Of a stretch of 5,912 nt of DNA, positions 5,815 to 5,912 are shown in pieces; the stretch's first letter is position 1; the number at the start of each line of letters is the position of its first letter. The DNA is from Candidatus Atribacter hydrocarboniphilus (GTDB taxonomy: Bacteria > Atribacterota > Atribacteria > Atribacterales > Atribacteraceae), in assembly GCA_003542295.1 (NCBI GenBank), contig DPKX01000220.1, positions 1-5,912 of the forward strand. Reading direction: 5' to 3'. The translations under genes were made by a program, and so were the position numbers. The notes beneath the pieces are model-generated. The model made no database searches and was not told the origin of the DNA. It saw nothing but the letters and a program-made list of their open reading frames with translations.

Positions 5815-5843
5815 ATTATAACAAAGAAATTAGATAATTAACT
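5815..5843 (-). promoter_or_regulatory. extended -10 promoter of the transporter operon
   Basis: On the - strand, TGTTATAAT at 5823-5815 combines a perfect TATAAT -10 with the TGn extension. The -35 region is weak (TTAATT at 5841-5836 with a 15-base spacer, or AGTTAA at 5843-5838 with 17), as is common for extended -10 promoters. Transcription would start near 5808. A near-palindrome ATGGAATTCAT (5806-5816) sits at the expected start and could be an operator, but one short site alone is not strong evidence. Confidence 0.65.
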
Positions 5844-5896
5844 TATTTATTTTTGGTTCTTCTCCCATTTAATTGCACCTGGCAAAGGAGTCTTGA

Positions 5897-5912
5897 ATGA
5901 TTAAGGAGAAAT
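5897..5912 (+). CDS. possible start of a divergent gene, cut by the window edge
   Basis: ATG at 5897 has AAAGGAG (5884-5890) 6 bases before it and opens a frame reading MIKEK to the edge. Alternatively AAGGAG at 5904-5909 is itself the ribosome binding site of a gene starting just beyond the window. Either way a + strand gene, divergent from the transporter operon, is suggested. A regulator gene often sits in this position, but nothing here shows the product. Confidence 0.35.

Noticed and set aside
5509..5841. 110-codon + strand frame opposite the binding-protein start and promoter
   Set aside because: It runs antisense to a clear signal peptide and the operon leader, has no ribosome binding site and shows no recognisable domain.
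1..5912. CRISPR arrays, tRNA or rRNA genes, insertion sequences and attachment repeats
   Set aside because: Reading both strands I found no regularly spaced repeats, no tRNA-like arms, no transposase and no terminal inverted repeats flanking a gene.

Overview
The window is AT-rich bacterial DNA with strong AGGAGG-type ribosome binding sites and several likely TTG starts. Two lipoprotein signal peptides, together with a solute-binding protein that has an ordinary (non-lipid) Sec signal peptide, suggest a cell with an outer membrane, because Gram-positive bacteria usually lipid-anchor their binding proteins. An anaerobic lineage such as Atribacterota, Thermotogota or a diderm Firmicute would fit. 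This is inference from style only; no marker gene fixes the taxon.

Layout. Positions 1-1396 read on the + strand and hold two short, separately transcribed lipoprotein genes. The first (131-466) encodes a compact beta-rich domain and ends inside a perfect hairpin. The second (779-1315) looks like an NTF2/SnoaL-type fold with extra cysteines and ends in a clear intrinsic terminator at 1337-1396. A 312-base gap between them holds no convincing gene. From 1448 to 5696 everything reads on the - strand. In transcription order this is a periplasmic solute-binding protein (5696-4383), a MalF-type permease (4301-3447), a MalG-type permease (3454-2606, overlapping the previous gene by 8 bases) and a uroporphyrinogen-decarboxylase-superfamily protein of the MtaA/CmuA methyltransferase type (2449-1448). 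A consensus extended -10 promoter lies at 5823-5815, followed by a leader of about 110 bases. A start codon with a ribosome binding site at 5897 hints at a divergent + strand gene cut by the window edge.

How it fits together. The binding protein and two permeases make a carbohydrate uptake ABC transporter (CUT1 type) without its own ATPase in this window. The downstream protein keeps the His-x-Cys...Cys zinc site of corrinoid-dependent methyltransferases and lacks the heme-enzyme signature. The cassette could therefore import a methylated compound and hand its methyl group to a corrinoid or other acceptor. That link is the main hypothesis here; no corrinoid protein or activator is visible in the window. 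A GC-rich hairpin between the binding protein and the first permease is well placed to keep the binding protein in excess.
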